Shown: positions 1 to 6,528, numbered from the stretch's first letter. The stretch is 8,086 bases of DNA from an uncultured Collinsella sp. (GCA_937934165.1 CALGZX010000002.1:1-8086); one strand, 5' to 3'. The notes: generated by a model not told the origin, from the sequence alone. Translations and numbers: made by a program.

Positions 1-101
1 AGGCCCTCGCGGCCTAGTCGCTATTTAGGGCGTCCAAGATTTGGGGCGCAGTTCAAATCCGATGACGGGCCTTGGAATTAACGTCCGAAAACAAACTCGG
101 A

Positions 102-749
102 CTAGGCGTTCTTTTTACCGAGCTTAGCCTTAACCAGGCCGACCACGGTCGGGATGATCGACACGGCGACGATGCCGATAATCAGCAGCTCAAAGTGCTC
201 CTGCACAAACGGAATGCCACCAAAGAAGTAACCCAGCAGCGTAAAGACCGTCGACCAGGTAATTCCACCCAGCACGTTAAAGATGACAAAGTTGCGCCAG
301 TGCATGCCGCCCATGCCGGCGATAAAAGGCACAAAGGTGCGGATGAACGGGAAGAAGCGACCGAGGAAGATGGCCAGATGGCCCCACTTATCCAGGAAAT
401 CCTCGGACTTTTTGATGCGCTCGGGCGTCATGGCCTTTACCTTGCCCGAGGCGATGATCTTGCGGCCAAAGAAGTGGCCGATCATAAAGTTGCACTGATC
501 GCCCAGGATGGCTGCGGCCCATGCGGTGGCCAGAAGCGCCACGATGTTAAAGCCGCCGTTGTGGGCAAAGAAGCCCGAGGCAAACAGCAGCGAGTCGCCG
601 GGAAGGAACGGGAAGAACACCACGCCCGTCTCGATAAAGATGATTAGGAACACGCAGCCGTAGGCCATAAGCGGGCCGGCGGCGATCCAGCTGGCGATCG
701 CGGTGCGCGGGTCCTTAAGCAGCTCGGCGATAAAATTGATGAAACCCAT
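102..749 (-). CDS. dedA: DedA-family (VTT/SNARE-associated domain) integral membrane protein
   Basis: The 215-residue product matches the DedA family along its whole length. Visible signatures are the acidic residue E40 before the re-entrant segment, FLPGDSLLF at 48-56, GDQCNF at 83-88, and GRFFPFIRTFVPFIAGMG at 130-147 with the paired arginines R131 and R137. Several hydrophobic segments follow, and the tail is basic (KAKLGKKNA). Known family members are inner-membrane proteins tied to membrane-potential homeostasis; some act as flippases that recycle undecaprenyl phosphate or phosphatidylethanolamine. Which lipid this one moves cannot be read from the sequence. I chose the ATG at 749 because GAGAGG lies 9 nt upstream and the protein then starts where E. 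coli DedA does. The in-frame start at 788 would add 13 residues with no good ribosome binding site. The gene is monocistronic and divergent from cysE. Identity as DedA is strong; its substrate is unknown. Confidence 0.95.
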   Translation of the reverse strand: MGFINFIAELLKDPRTAIASWIAAGPLMAYGCVFLIIFIETGVVFFPFLPGDSLLFASGFFAHNGGFNIVALLATAWAAAILGDQCNFMIGHFFGRKIIASGKVKAMTPERIKKSEDFLDKWGHLAIFLGRFFPFIRTFVPFIAGMGGMHWRNFVIFNVLGGITWSTVFTLLGYFFGGIPFVQEHFELLIIGIVAVSIIPTVVGLVKAKLGKKNA

Positions 750-795
750 GAAGTAAAACCTCTCAGTTGTGGGCGCGGACACGTCCAAGTTGACC

Positions 796-826
796 AGTAT
801 ACGGTTGCGGCGCGAGCACGGACCAA
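796..826 (-). promoter_or_regulatory. Candidate dedA promoter
   Basis: On the minus strand a good -10 hexamer, TATACT (801 to 796), lies about 45 nt upstream of the dedA start. The only -35-like element in range is TTGGTC (826 to 821), with a long 19-bp spacer. The -10 is convincing but the -35 is not, so this is a tentative assignment that would give a leader of roughly 40 nt. Confidence 0.25.
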
Positions 827-904
827 ACCCCTCAAAAGTCTTACTTCATTACCAGCAAGTTTGCATAACTGACACTTGTCGCCCAAAGCGAAGCAAGATC
901 GCCC

Positions 905-932
905 TTCCTAATCCCTAGCGAATCGCTATACT
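905..932 (+). promoter_or_regulatory. Candidate cysE promoter
   Basis: A -10 hexamer TATACT (927-932) stands 42 bp upstream of the cysE GTG. A weak -35 candidate, TTCCTA (905-910), is separated from it by 16 bp. The poor -35 suggests either an activator-dependent or a weak promoter. The palindrome at 916-928 overlaps the spacer and the first two bases of the -10. Confidence 0.35.
916..928. promoter_or_regulatory. Perfect 13-bp palindrome over the cysE -10, candidate operator
   Basis: The sequence TAGCGA-A-TCGCTA is a perfect inverted repeat around a central A. It runs into the putative -10 hexamer (927-932), the position expected of a repressor site. The factor is unknown. CysE genes in Gram-positives are often under sulfur-responsive control (CymR or T-box), but this dyad does not by itself match a site I can name. 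Confidence 0.35.
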
Positions 933-973
933 TTATTGAATCGCATTGTCACGGCGCTAAGGGAGGGCGGCCG

Positions 974-1678
974 GTGAGCTTTATCAATACCATTCGCGAG
1001 GACATCAAGACCGTCCAGGCGCAGGACCCTGCCGCGCAAAACGGCCTGGTCATCTTCCTTTCCTATCCTGGCCTGCACGCCAAGTGGAACCACGTGCCCG
1101 AGCACTGGCTGTGGGAGCACGGTCATCGCTCACTCGCCCGTGTGCTCTCGCAGTTAACCCGCCATATCACTGGTGTTGAGATTCATCCCGCCGCGCAGAT
1201 CGGCAAGCACTTCTTTATCGACCACGCCATGGGCGTCGTTATTGGCGAGACTGCCATCGTGGGCGACAACTGTGTGCTCTACCAGGGCGTCACGCTCGGC
1301 GGCACCGGCAACGAGACCGGCAAGCGTCACCCCACCCTGGGCAACAATGTCACGGTGGGCACGGGCGCCAAGGTGCTTGGCAACATCCACATTGGCAACA
1401 ACGTCAAAATCGGCGGCAACTCGGTCGTCGTCAAGGACGTGCCCGACAACTGCACCGTCGTGGGCGTGCCCGGGCGCATCATCAAGCGCAACGGCTGCCG
1501 CGTGTTCGAGGAGAGCTTCGACGCCAAGCAGCATCGCGAGTACATGCCCGACGATGCCGCCGAGCAGAGCGCCCTCAACCGTCAGGGCATCACCGAAAAC
1601 GCCCGCCGCGTCAAGGAACTCGAGCAAGAGTTGGCCGAGCTCAAAGCCCTCGTCGCCAAGCTCGTGGACGAACGCTAG
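974..1678 (+). CDS. cysE: Serine O-acetyltransferase, first step of cysteine synthesis
   Basis: The enzyme transfers acetyl from acetyl-CoA to L-serine, giving O-acetylserine for cysteine synthase. The 234-residue protein has a short helical N-terminal domain (about 1-68) and a left-handed beta-helix of hexapeptide repeats (about 69-165). Key residues are E69 and H71 in EIHPAAQIG, the catalytic H84 in IDHAMGVVIGET, and the active-site loop GVTLGGTG...KRHP at 105-120. The C-terminal part contains a heptad-like coiled coil (KELEQELAELKALVAKL). It resembles the short Bacillus CysE, which also has Glu where E. coli has Asp143 and a coiled-coil tail, rather than the longer enterobacterial enzyme. 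Translation starts at a GTG with GGGAGG 7 nt upstream. No cysK is adjacent, so the gene appears to be transcribed alone, ending at the hairpin at 1716-1756. Confidence 0.96.
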   Translation: MSFINTIREDIKTVQAQDPAAQNGLVIFLSYPGLHAKWNHVPEHWLWEHGHRSLARVLSQLTRHITGVEIHPAAQIGKHFFIDHAMGVVIGETAIVGDNCVLYQGVTLGGTGNETGKRHPTLGNNVTVGTGAKVLGNIHIGNNVKIGGNSVVVKDVPDNCTVVGVPGRIIKRNGCRVFEESFDAKQHREYMPDDAAEQSALNRQGITENARRVKELEQELAELKALVAKLVDER

Positions 1679-1715
1679 GAACGCAAGCGGCACAAAACGA
1701 CATCGGCACCGATGC

Positions 1716-1756
1716 AAAAGGCGCGCCAGGGGATCAATCCCCGGCGCGCCTTTTTT
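1716..1756. terminator. Strong bidirectional intrinsic terminator between cysE and the ABC operon
   Basis: The stem has arms GGCGCGCC (1720-1727) and GGCGCGCC (1743-1750), continuing after a bulged A (1728) with GGGGA (1729-1733) and TCCCC (1738-1742) around a TCAA loop. It is flanked by four A residues on the left and six T residues on the right. It therefore has a U-tract of six in the cysE direction and of four in the opposite direction, fitting its place between convergent genes. Each outer arm is itself an 8-bp palindrome. Confidence 0.92.
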
Positions 1757-1758
1757 CG

Positions 1759-1790
1759 ATGTGACATGTGGGACTGTCCCTTTGTCACAT
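1759..1790. repeat. Nested palindromic intergenic repeat (GGGACTGTCCC core)
   Basis: The outer arms ATGTGACA (1759-1766) and TGTCACAT (1783-1790) are perfect 8-bp inverted repeats. They enclose a second perfect palindrome, GGGAC-T-GTCCC (1770-1780). The right arm ends on the last base of the stop codon of the minus-strand transporter gene. There is no T-tract directly attached. It resembles short REP-like elements that I recall from Collinsella-type genomes, but its copy number cannot be judged from one window. Confidence 0.75.
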
Positions 1791-3796
1791 TAGGCGAACT
1801 GGCTCAAGTAGAGGTCGGCATAGGCACCCTCGGCAGCGAGCAGCTCCTTATGCGTGCCTTGCTCGATAATGTTGCCGTGATCCATGACCAAGATCAGGTC
1901 GGCATCCACGATCGTCGACAGGCGATGCGCGATCACAAAGCTCGTGCGCCCGCGCATGAGCGCGTCCATGGCACGGCCGATGGCGAGCTCGGTGCGCGTG
2001 TCCACGCTCGACGTCGCCTCGTCCAGGATGAGGATCGCCGGGTTGTTGAGCAGCACGCGCGCGATGGTCAGCAGCTGACGTTGGCCCTGGCTGATGCTCT
2101 CGGCATCGTTAGCCACACGCGTGTCGTAGCCCTGCGGCATAGTGCGCACAAAGAAGTCGACCTGAGCGGCACGTGCGGCCGCGACAATCTCCTCGCGCGT
2201 TGCCTCGGGACAGCCATAGGCGATGTTCTCGGCAATGGTGCCATCGAACAGCCAGGCGTCCTGCAACACCATGCCAAACTGCTGGCGCAGCTCGCCGCGA
2301 TCCATGCGGCTCGTGTCCACGCCGTCGAGGGTAATGCGACCACCGTCGATCTCGTAGAAGCGCATGAGCAGATTGATGAGCGTGGTCTTACCCGCACCCG
2401 TGGTTCCCACCACCGCGATCTTCTGACCCGGCTCGGCGGCAAACGACACGTCGCGCATAAGCGGCTTGTCGGGCGAATAGCCAAAGCGCACATGCTCAAA
2501 AGCGACACGGCCCTCCACCTTGCCTGGCAGCTTGGCGGCGGCCGCTGGCAACGGATCGGCTTCCATCTCGGGCTCGTCGAGCAGGTCGAACACGCGCTCG
2601 GCGCTCGCCAGCGCGCTCTGTAGCGAGTTAAAGGTAAACGACAGCTGCGTCATGGGCTCGGACGCCTCATAGATAAACTGGAAGAACGCCTGGAACACGC
2701 CGACGGTCATATGCCCGGCAACCAACATGCTGCAGCCCACAAGCGCAATCACGATCTGCGCCAAGCGGCCGATAAAGCGCACCGCGGGACCGACGGCGTT
2801 AATCATAAAGTCGGCCTTGGCGCTCACGCGCGCCAGCTCCTTCGAAGCCTCGTGCACCTCGGCAGAGCTCTGGCGCTCGCGGTTAAACGCACGGATTACC
2901 AGACGGCCCGAGTAGCCTTCCTCGACCGCGCTCGTAATCTTGGACACCCACTCCTGGCGCTCGCCCGTCACATCGTGCGTGCGGCGCGAAACGACCTTCG
3001 TCACCAGCAGCGAAAGCGCCGTAAAGAACAAAAAGACAAGCGTGAGAGGCACGCTAAACACGAACATCACGCTCACGGCGCCCACCACGGTACCGATCGA
3101 CACCAGAAGCTGCAGCAAGCCGCGCTGCATGCTCTCGGACATCTTGTCCAAGTCGTTGGTCGCACGGCTGACGACCTCGCCGGGACGATGCGCATCAAAG
3201 TAGGCAAGCGGCAGACGGTTGAGCTTTTGCGCGATGCGGTTGCGTAGGCGCAGGTTGAGGCGCTCGGCAACGCTCGACATCAAAAAGCTCTGGAGTGCGT
3301 AGAACGAGGCGGCGGCAGTCCAGATCATAAAGTAGATGAAGATGGTCCTGCCGCAGTTCTCCCAGGTAATGCTGAAGGTAGTGTTGTTGGCAAACGCCAG
3401 CTTCATGTGCCCCCACAGCTCATCGATCACGCGGGCGCTGTAAGCCGGCGCCGCGGTGTTAAAGATGACATAGAACACGATGCTCGCGAACACGATATAG
3501 AAGCGCCAATGGTCGCCGGCGGCTTCGCTCCACAGGCGGCGCACCGTCGCCCAGGTGTCGCGGGGCGTCTCGTCCTCGTCTCCATCGTCCACATCGCGCA
3601 TGCGTTCCGCCTCGGCTCGGGCGCGCTCATCCTCCGCGCGCTCATTTTCCTCATAGAGCGCCTGGCGGCGAGCCTCGCGCGCGGCTGCAGCCTTGGCGGC
3701 GTCATCCAGCTCGGGTGCCACGGCAGCCGTTTCCTCGACCAGCCCCGCGGCAACGGCGTCATCAACGCCGCTCTGCTTCTTGAGCTCCTCGGTCAT
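1790..3796 (-). CDS. ABC exporter half-transporter (TMD-NBD), catalytic-site subunit with N-terminal extension
   Basis: The 668-residue protein is a fused type IV (MsbA-like) exporter half. A charged, Ala/Glu/Arg-rich extension occupies about residues 1-80, six membrane helices about 98-390, and the nucleotide-binding domain the rest. The NBD shows Walker A GTTGAGKT at 464-471, a Q-loop in VLQDAWLFDGT, Walker B LILDE with D592 and the catalytic E593, and H624 in IAHRLST. The signature is degenerate: ISQGQ around 568-572 instead of LSGGQ. With the upstream half it should form a heterodimer whose hydrolytic site uses this protein's Walker motifs and the partner's intact signature. The ATG at 3796 is preferred because GGAGGTGA stands 5 nt upstream; an upstream in-frame GTG at 3805 lies inside that ribosome binding site. 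It begins 1 nt after the upstream stop. Multidrug or peptide export is likely; the substrate is unknown. Confidence 0.93.
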   Translation of the reverse strand: MTEELKKQSGVDDAVAAGLVEETAAVAPELDDAAKAAAAREARRQALYEENERAEDERARAEAERMRDVDDGDEDETPRDTWATVRRLWSEAAGDHWRFYIVFASIVFYVIFNTAAPAYSARVIDELWGHMKLAFANNTTFSITWENCGRTIFIYFMIWTAAASFYALQSFLMSSVAERLNLRLRNRIAQKLNRLPLAYFDAHRPGEVVSRATNDLDKMSESMQRGLLQLLVSIGTVVGAVSVMFVFSVPLTLVFLFFTALSLLVTKVVSRRTHDVTGERQEWVSKITSAVEEGYSGRLVIRAFNRERQSSAEVHEASKELARVSAKADFMINAVGPAVRFIGRLAQIVIALVGCSMLVAGHMTVGVFQAFFQFIYEASEPMTQLSFTFNSLQSALASAERVFDLLDEPEMEADPLPAAAAKLPGKVEGRVAFEHVRFGYSPDKPLMRDVSFAAEPGQKIAVVGTTGAGKTTLINLLMRFYEIDGGRITLDGVDTSRMDRGELRQQFGMVLQDAWLFDGTIAENIAYGCPEATREEIVAAARAAQVDFFVRTMPQGYDTRVANDAESISQGQRQLLTIARVLLNNPAILILDEATSSVDTRTELAIGRAMDALMRGRTSFVIAHRLSTIVDADLILVMDHGNIIEQGTHKELLAAEGAYADLYLSQFA

Positions 3797-3797
3797 G

Positions 3798-5534
3798 CTA
3801 CTCACCTCCCTTCATCTGCGATTCCGCGATGGCGCGGTATACCTCGCAGGTTTCCATAAGCTCGCCATGCGTACCCAAGCCCACAATCTCGCCGTCCTTG
3901 AGCACGACAATCTGGTCGGCGTGCAAGATCGTCGAGATGCGCTGCGCGATGATGAGCACCGCAGCGCCACGCGTCTCGTCTTGCAACGCATGGCGCAGGG
4001 CGGCATCGGTCTTAAAGTCCAAGGCCGAGAAACTGTCGTCGAAGATATATAGATCGGCATGCTTCATGAGCGCGCGAGCAATGGCCAGGCGCTGGCGCTG
4101 GCCGCCCGAAAAGTTCGTACCGCCCTGCGCCACCGGGGTATCGAGCCCCTGCGGTTGGTCGAGTACAAAGGTGCTTTGGGCAACCTGGAGCGCATGAAGC
4201 ATGTCGGCCTCGGTCGCGCCTTCGTTACCAAAGCGAAGGTTGCTCGCCACCGTGCCCGAGAACAGCCACGCCTTCTGCGGCACATAGGCAATGCGCCCGC
4301 GAATCTCGTCTTGCGAAAGCTCGCGCAGGTCCACACCATTCAGGCGAATGGAGCCCTTGGTGGCATCGTGGAAGCGCAGCAGAAGCTTTGCCACCGTCGA
4401 TTTGCCCGAGCCTGTCGAGCCAACGATCGCAGTCGTCTGACCGCGACGGCAGGCAAAGCTCAGGTCGCACAGGGTGTCCTCGTCGGCATCGTCAAAACGG
4501 AACGACATATGGTCGAACACGGCAACCGCGTCGGCACCATCTGCGGACTCAGGCGCCCCGTCGCCCAGCGTTGCCTTGCCGTCCACGATGCTCGGCTCGA
4601 TTTCGAGCACCTGTTGCGCGCGGTTGAGGCACGCCGCAGCGCGCGGAAGCGTCAGAATCACCATCTGCGCCATCATCACAAAGAACAGAATCAGGATTGC
4701 GTACTCCAGCACCGCCGAGATGCTCGCGATCTGCATGGCGTGGGCGCCCACGCGGTTGCCGCCAACCCACAGCACCGCCACCTCGGCGATGTTCATCAAA
4801 AAGAAGCTTGAGCTGTCGAGGCCTACAAACAGGTGGTTGACTTTGATGGCGTTGGCTGCGTAATCGCTGAACACCTCGTCCAGGCGCTGTTCCTCACGAC
4901 GCTCCTTGTTAAACGCACGGATGACGCGCACACCCACGATGTTTTCGCGCAGCACCACGTTCATGCGGTCGATAAAGCTCTGCAAGCGCATAAAGATCGG
5001 AGCCGCGTTGGCAACCGTAAAGACCGCCGCCACCAGCACAATCGCAACGACTACGCCCAGAAGCGTGCCCATGGCGGGATCGATAAACCAGGCGAAGATG
5101 ATGCCCGCCACAGCCAAAAACGGCACCGGCAGCACCAACTGAATCGTCTGCAGGATAGCCTGCTGAATCACGTTGATGTCGTTGAGCGAGCGCGTGATCA
5201 TCGATCCGGTGCCAAAGCGCTCAAAATCGCTGGCCGCGAGCTCGAGCGATTTGTCGTACACGGCATTGCGGATATCGCAAGCCACATTGGCGGCCAGGCG
5301 CGCCGAAAGATAGCAGCCCAGCACCGTGCCGCCGCTAGCCATGCTGGTCGCGATAAACATGTATAGGCCGTTGCGTAAAATGTAGTCGACATCGCCCGTG
5401 GTAATACCGGTGTTGACCATGTTCGCCAGCATCGTGGGAACCAACAGCGTACCGACGTTATCCACCAGCAGCACCAGCAGCGTCACTGCGACAAGCCCTC
5501 GATATGGCTTTAGAAACCTCATTAACAGTCGCAC
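3798..5534 (-). CDS. ABC exporter half-transporter (TMD-NBD), degenerate-site subunit
   Basis: This 578-residue half-exporter begins with the usual LLMRFLKPYRG segment, has six membrane helices to about residue 310, and ends with an NBD. Walker A is GSTGSGKS (372-379), the Q-loop region YVPQKAWLFSGT, and the signature an intact FSGGQ (about 475-479). Two catalytic residues are replaced: Walker B reads IFDDS with D500 where Glu is normal, and the switch residue is Q531 (AQRIST) instead of His. Both changes are typical of the non-hydrolytic half of heterodimeric exporters such as TM287/288, LmrCD and BmrCD. The start is taken as the GTG at 5534, 9 nt after AGGTGA and giving the family-typical N-terminus. 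The alternative ATG at 5522 overlaps the marR stop by one base (TAATG). Either start implies translational coupling to marR. Confidence 0.93.
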   Translation of the reverse strand: MRLLMRFLKPYRGLVAVTLLVLLVDNVGTLLVPTMLANMVNTGITTGDVDYILRNGLYMFIATSMASGGTVLGCYLSARLAANVACDIRNAVYDKSLELAASDFERFGTGSMITRSLNDINVIQQAILQTIQLVLPVPFLAVAGIIFAWFIDPAMGTLLGVVVAIVLVAAVFTVANAAPIFMRLQSFIDRMNVVLRENIVGVRVIRAFNKERREEQRLDEVFSDYAANAIKVNHLFVGLDSSSFFLMNIAEVAVLWVGGNRVGAHAMQIASISAVLEYAILILFFVMMAQMVILTLPRAAACLNRAQQVLEIEPSIVDGKATLGDGAPESADGADAVAVFDHMSFRFDDADEDTLCDLSFACRRGQTTAIVGSTGSGKSTVAKLLLRFHDATKGSIRLNGVDLRELSQDEIRGRIAYVPQKAWLFSGTVASNLRFGNEGATEADMLHALQVAQSTFVLDQPQGLDTPVAQGGTNFSGGQRQRLAIARALMKHADLYIFDDSFSALDFKTDAALRHALQDETRGAAVLIIAQRISTILHADQIVVLKDGEIVGLGTHGELMETCEVYRAIAESQMKGGE

Positions 5535-6022
5535 GACTCCCCCTCACCTTGATTCTCGGCTTGGCTCTCGGCAGCGATATGCCGCTTAAAGGCATCGCAC
5601 TCCTCGCCGAGCACCTGAGAGAATTTGCCGATCAAGCGCATAATCTCGCGCTGCTCACATGGCTCAAGCGCGCCAAAGGCTCGCTGCTCGGCCTTGAGTG
5701 CCGGCAGCGCATAACGCTCGGCAAATCGCCTGCCCTCTTCGGTCAGGCTCACAACCTTGTTCTTACGACTGCCTTCGGCAAACTCCAACGTTGCGAAGCC
5801 CCGCGCCGTCAAGGTTTTAATTGCCGAGTTGATGGTCTGCTTGCTGTAGAACCATTCGCTTGTCAGACGGCTTACGGCAATACTGCCGCCCGCCGTGCTG
5901 GTGTCGACGAGCATCCAATAGGCGCAGTCCGAAAGGCCGCAGGCGCGCGAGAACTCCGAATAGATATGGTCGAGTCCATTGAGCAACCGGTCGAAGTCGA
6001 CCAGCGCAACCGCACTATTCAT
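5522..6022 (-). CDS. MarR-family winged-helix repressor, probable regulator of the ABC exporter operon
   Basis: The 166-residue protein fits MarR size and layout. An N-terminal dimerisation helix is followed by a winged helix-turn-helix: recognition-helix region SKQTINSAIKTLTARGF at 60-76 and wing EFAEGSRKNKVVSLTEEG at 80-97. A long C-terminal helix returns to the dimer interface. It contains six cysteines (C28, C33, C122, C142, C164, C166), ending in a Cys-Asp-Cys tail. This is high for the family and leaves room for redox or metal sensing, which is speculation. The ATG at 6022 has a modest ribosome binding site (GGTGGGA). It is the first gene of a three-gene operon with the two exporter halves and lies behind a promoter carrying two matching dyads. 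The arrangement follows the familiar pattern of a MarR protein repressing its own efflux operon until a ligand releases it. The ligand is unknown. Confidence 0.92.
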   Translation of the reverse strand: MNSAVALVDFDRLLNGLDHIYSEFSRACGLSDCAYWMLVDTSTAGGSIAVSRLTSEWFYSKQTINSAIKTLTARGFATLEFAEGSRKNKVVSLTEEGRRFAERYALPALKAEQRAFGALEPCEQREIMRLIGKFSQVLGEECDAFKRHIAAESQAENQGEGESCDC

Positions 6023-6038
6023 CTATCCCACCATTCGA

Positions 6039-6056
6039 TTGTCCGATTTTTGACCA
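6039..6056. promoter_or_regulatory. Operator-like dyad, downstream copy, in the marR leader
   Basis: The arms TTGTC (6039-6043) and GACCA (6052-6056) are separated by 8 bp and match as a dyad at 4 of 5 positions. The unit shares GTCCGA-n-TTTTGAC with the copy at 6074-6091, exactly 35 bp away. It lies between the promoter -10 and the marR start codon, where bound repressor would block early transcription. Confidence 0.6.
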
Positions 6057-6069
6057 ATTTTGTGTCTCT

Positions 6070-6098
6070 AGATTAGTCCGAGTTTTGACTATCGTCAA
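6070..6098 (-). promoter_or_regulatory. marR-ABC operon promoter
   Basis: On the minus strand there is a TTGACG -35 (6098 to 6093), a 17-bp spacer and a TAATCT -10 (6075 to 6070). This is close to the vegetative sigma consensus at ideal spacing. Transcription would start near 6063, leaving a leader of about 40 nt before the marR ATG. It is the best promoter in the window. Confidence 0.75.
6074..6091. promoter_or_regulatory. Operator-like dyad, upstream copy, inside the marR promoter spacer
   Basis: The perfect arms TAGTC (6074-6078) and GACTA (6087-6091) flank 8 bp. The dyad fills the spacer between -35 and -10, so a bound dimer would exclude RNA polymerase. Size and placement fit a MarR-type operator. 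Together with the copy 35 bp downstream it suggests cooperative or double-site autorepression. Confidence 0.65.
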
Positions 6099-6140
6099 CA
6101 GGCTCTCCGCAAATGCGCGCATTTTATGGCCTATCGGCAG

Positions 6141-6176
6141 AAAAAGACCGCCGGCGCGGGGGCGGCGCCAGCGGTC
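6141..6176 (-). terminator. Intrinsic terminator of the small orphan gene
   Basis: A 12-bp GC-rich stem is formed by 6146-6157 and 6165-6176 with a 7-nt loop. In the minus-strand RNA the single non-Watson-Crick position is a U-G wobble. Five U residues follow (6145 to 6141). It lies 27 bp after the stop of the 6203-6493 gene and about 45 bp upstream of the marR promoter, so it insulates the two units. Confidence 0.9.
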
Positions 6177-6202
6177 ACGTGAAAATCGGGTTTTATTGCC
6201 TG

Positions 6203-6493
6203 TTAAGCGGCGACGGCCTCATAGACCGTAGCGCCCGAGAAGCTGTCATGCAGGCTCTTGCCGGCAATCCACGGCAGCTCGACGACCTCGCAGACCGTGT
6301 TGACCAGCTCGGAGCAGTCAGTAAAGTGGCCCTTGTCGTTGAGGGCCTCGCAATCCTGAACACGCCAATAGCCATCGGTGTGCGTGATGTAGTACTCGTG
6401 ATCGTTGATCGACACGAAAGCGCGCGTCTTGGAACGCAGCAGCTTCAGAAATCCTTCGAAATCGGTCTCGACGACATCTCCAGCCTGGAACAT
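6203..6493 (-). CDS. Uncharacterised 96-residue protein
   Basis: I do not recognise this protein. It starts MFQAGDVVETDFEGFLKLLRS, is acidic, has no signal peptide or membrane segment, and looks like a small cytosolic alpha/beta fold. Notable stretches are the aromatic, probably beta-strand block YYITHTDGYWRV (34-45) and three cysteines (C48, C60, C68). The coding call is well supported. An almost perfect AGGAGGT stands 7 nt before the ATG at 6493, which is why I take that start rather than the upstream in-frame one at 6529. A strong terminator follows the stop, and codon use matches the neighbours. It is a single-gene unit on the same strand as the marR operon but separated from it by that terminator. 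It is divergent from the nitroreductase gene and may share control with it, though nothing shows this directly. Confidence 0.85.
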   Translation of the reverse strand: MFQAGDVVETDFEGFLKLLRSKTRAFVSINDHEYYITHTDGYWRVQDCEALNDKGHFTDCSELVNTVCEVVELPWIAGKSLHDSFSGATVYEAVAA

Positions 6494-6528
6494 GATGTTA
6501 CCTCCTGGCCCGGCGCCACCACGGCGCA

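Noticed and set aside
1..74. tRNA-like region: 6-bp terminal pairing (AGGCCC with GGGCCT) and a T-loop-like TTCAAATCC at 52-60.
   Set aside because: The T stem does not pair (only two of five positions match), there is no U8, and no D or anticodon arm fits. At most a decayed remnant, and more probably chance.
1..81. Plus-strand frame open from the left edge to TAA at 79-81, which could be a gene's 3' end.
   Set aside because: Twenty-six open codons are expected often by chance, and several codons (AGG, AGT, TTA, CCT) are unlike the window's coding genes.
83..102. Small inverted repeat GTCCGA...TCGGAC at the dedA stop, a possible terminator.
   Set aside because: Only 6 bp with an 8-nt loop and no U-tract on the minus strand; it overlaps the stop codon. 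No terminator for dedA is evident.
1154..1717. Minus-strand frame opposite cysE.
   Set aside because: Shadow of cysE, whose hexapeptide repeats give periodic antisense codons; no ribosome binding site and it would run through the terminator.
1712..2623. Long plus-strand open frame opposite the second exporter gene.
   Set aside because: It is the antisense shadow of a well-supported ABC NBD; composition is rich in His/Arg/Gln without domains. The same applies to long antisense frames at 3407-3859, 4059-4811 and 4833-5366.
5522..6022. Possibility that the MarR-ABC-ABC cluster is a defence or bacteriocin-export system.
   Set aside because: No precursor peptide, peptidase domain (C39), immunity gene or modification enzyme is nearby; ordinary multidrug-type efflux explains it.
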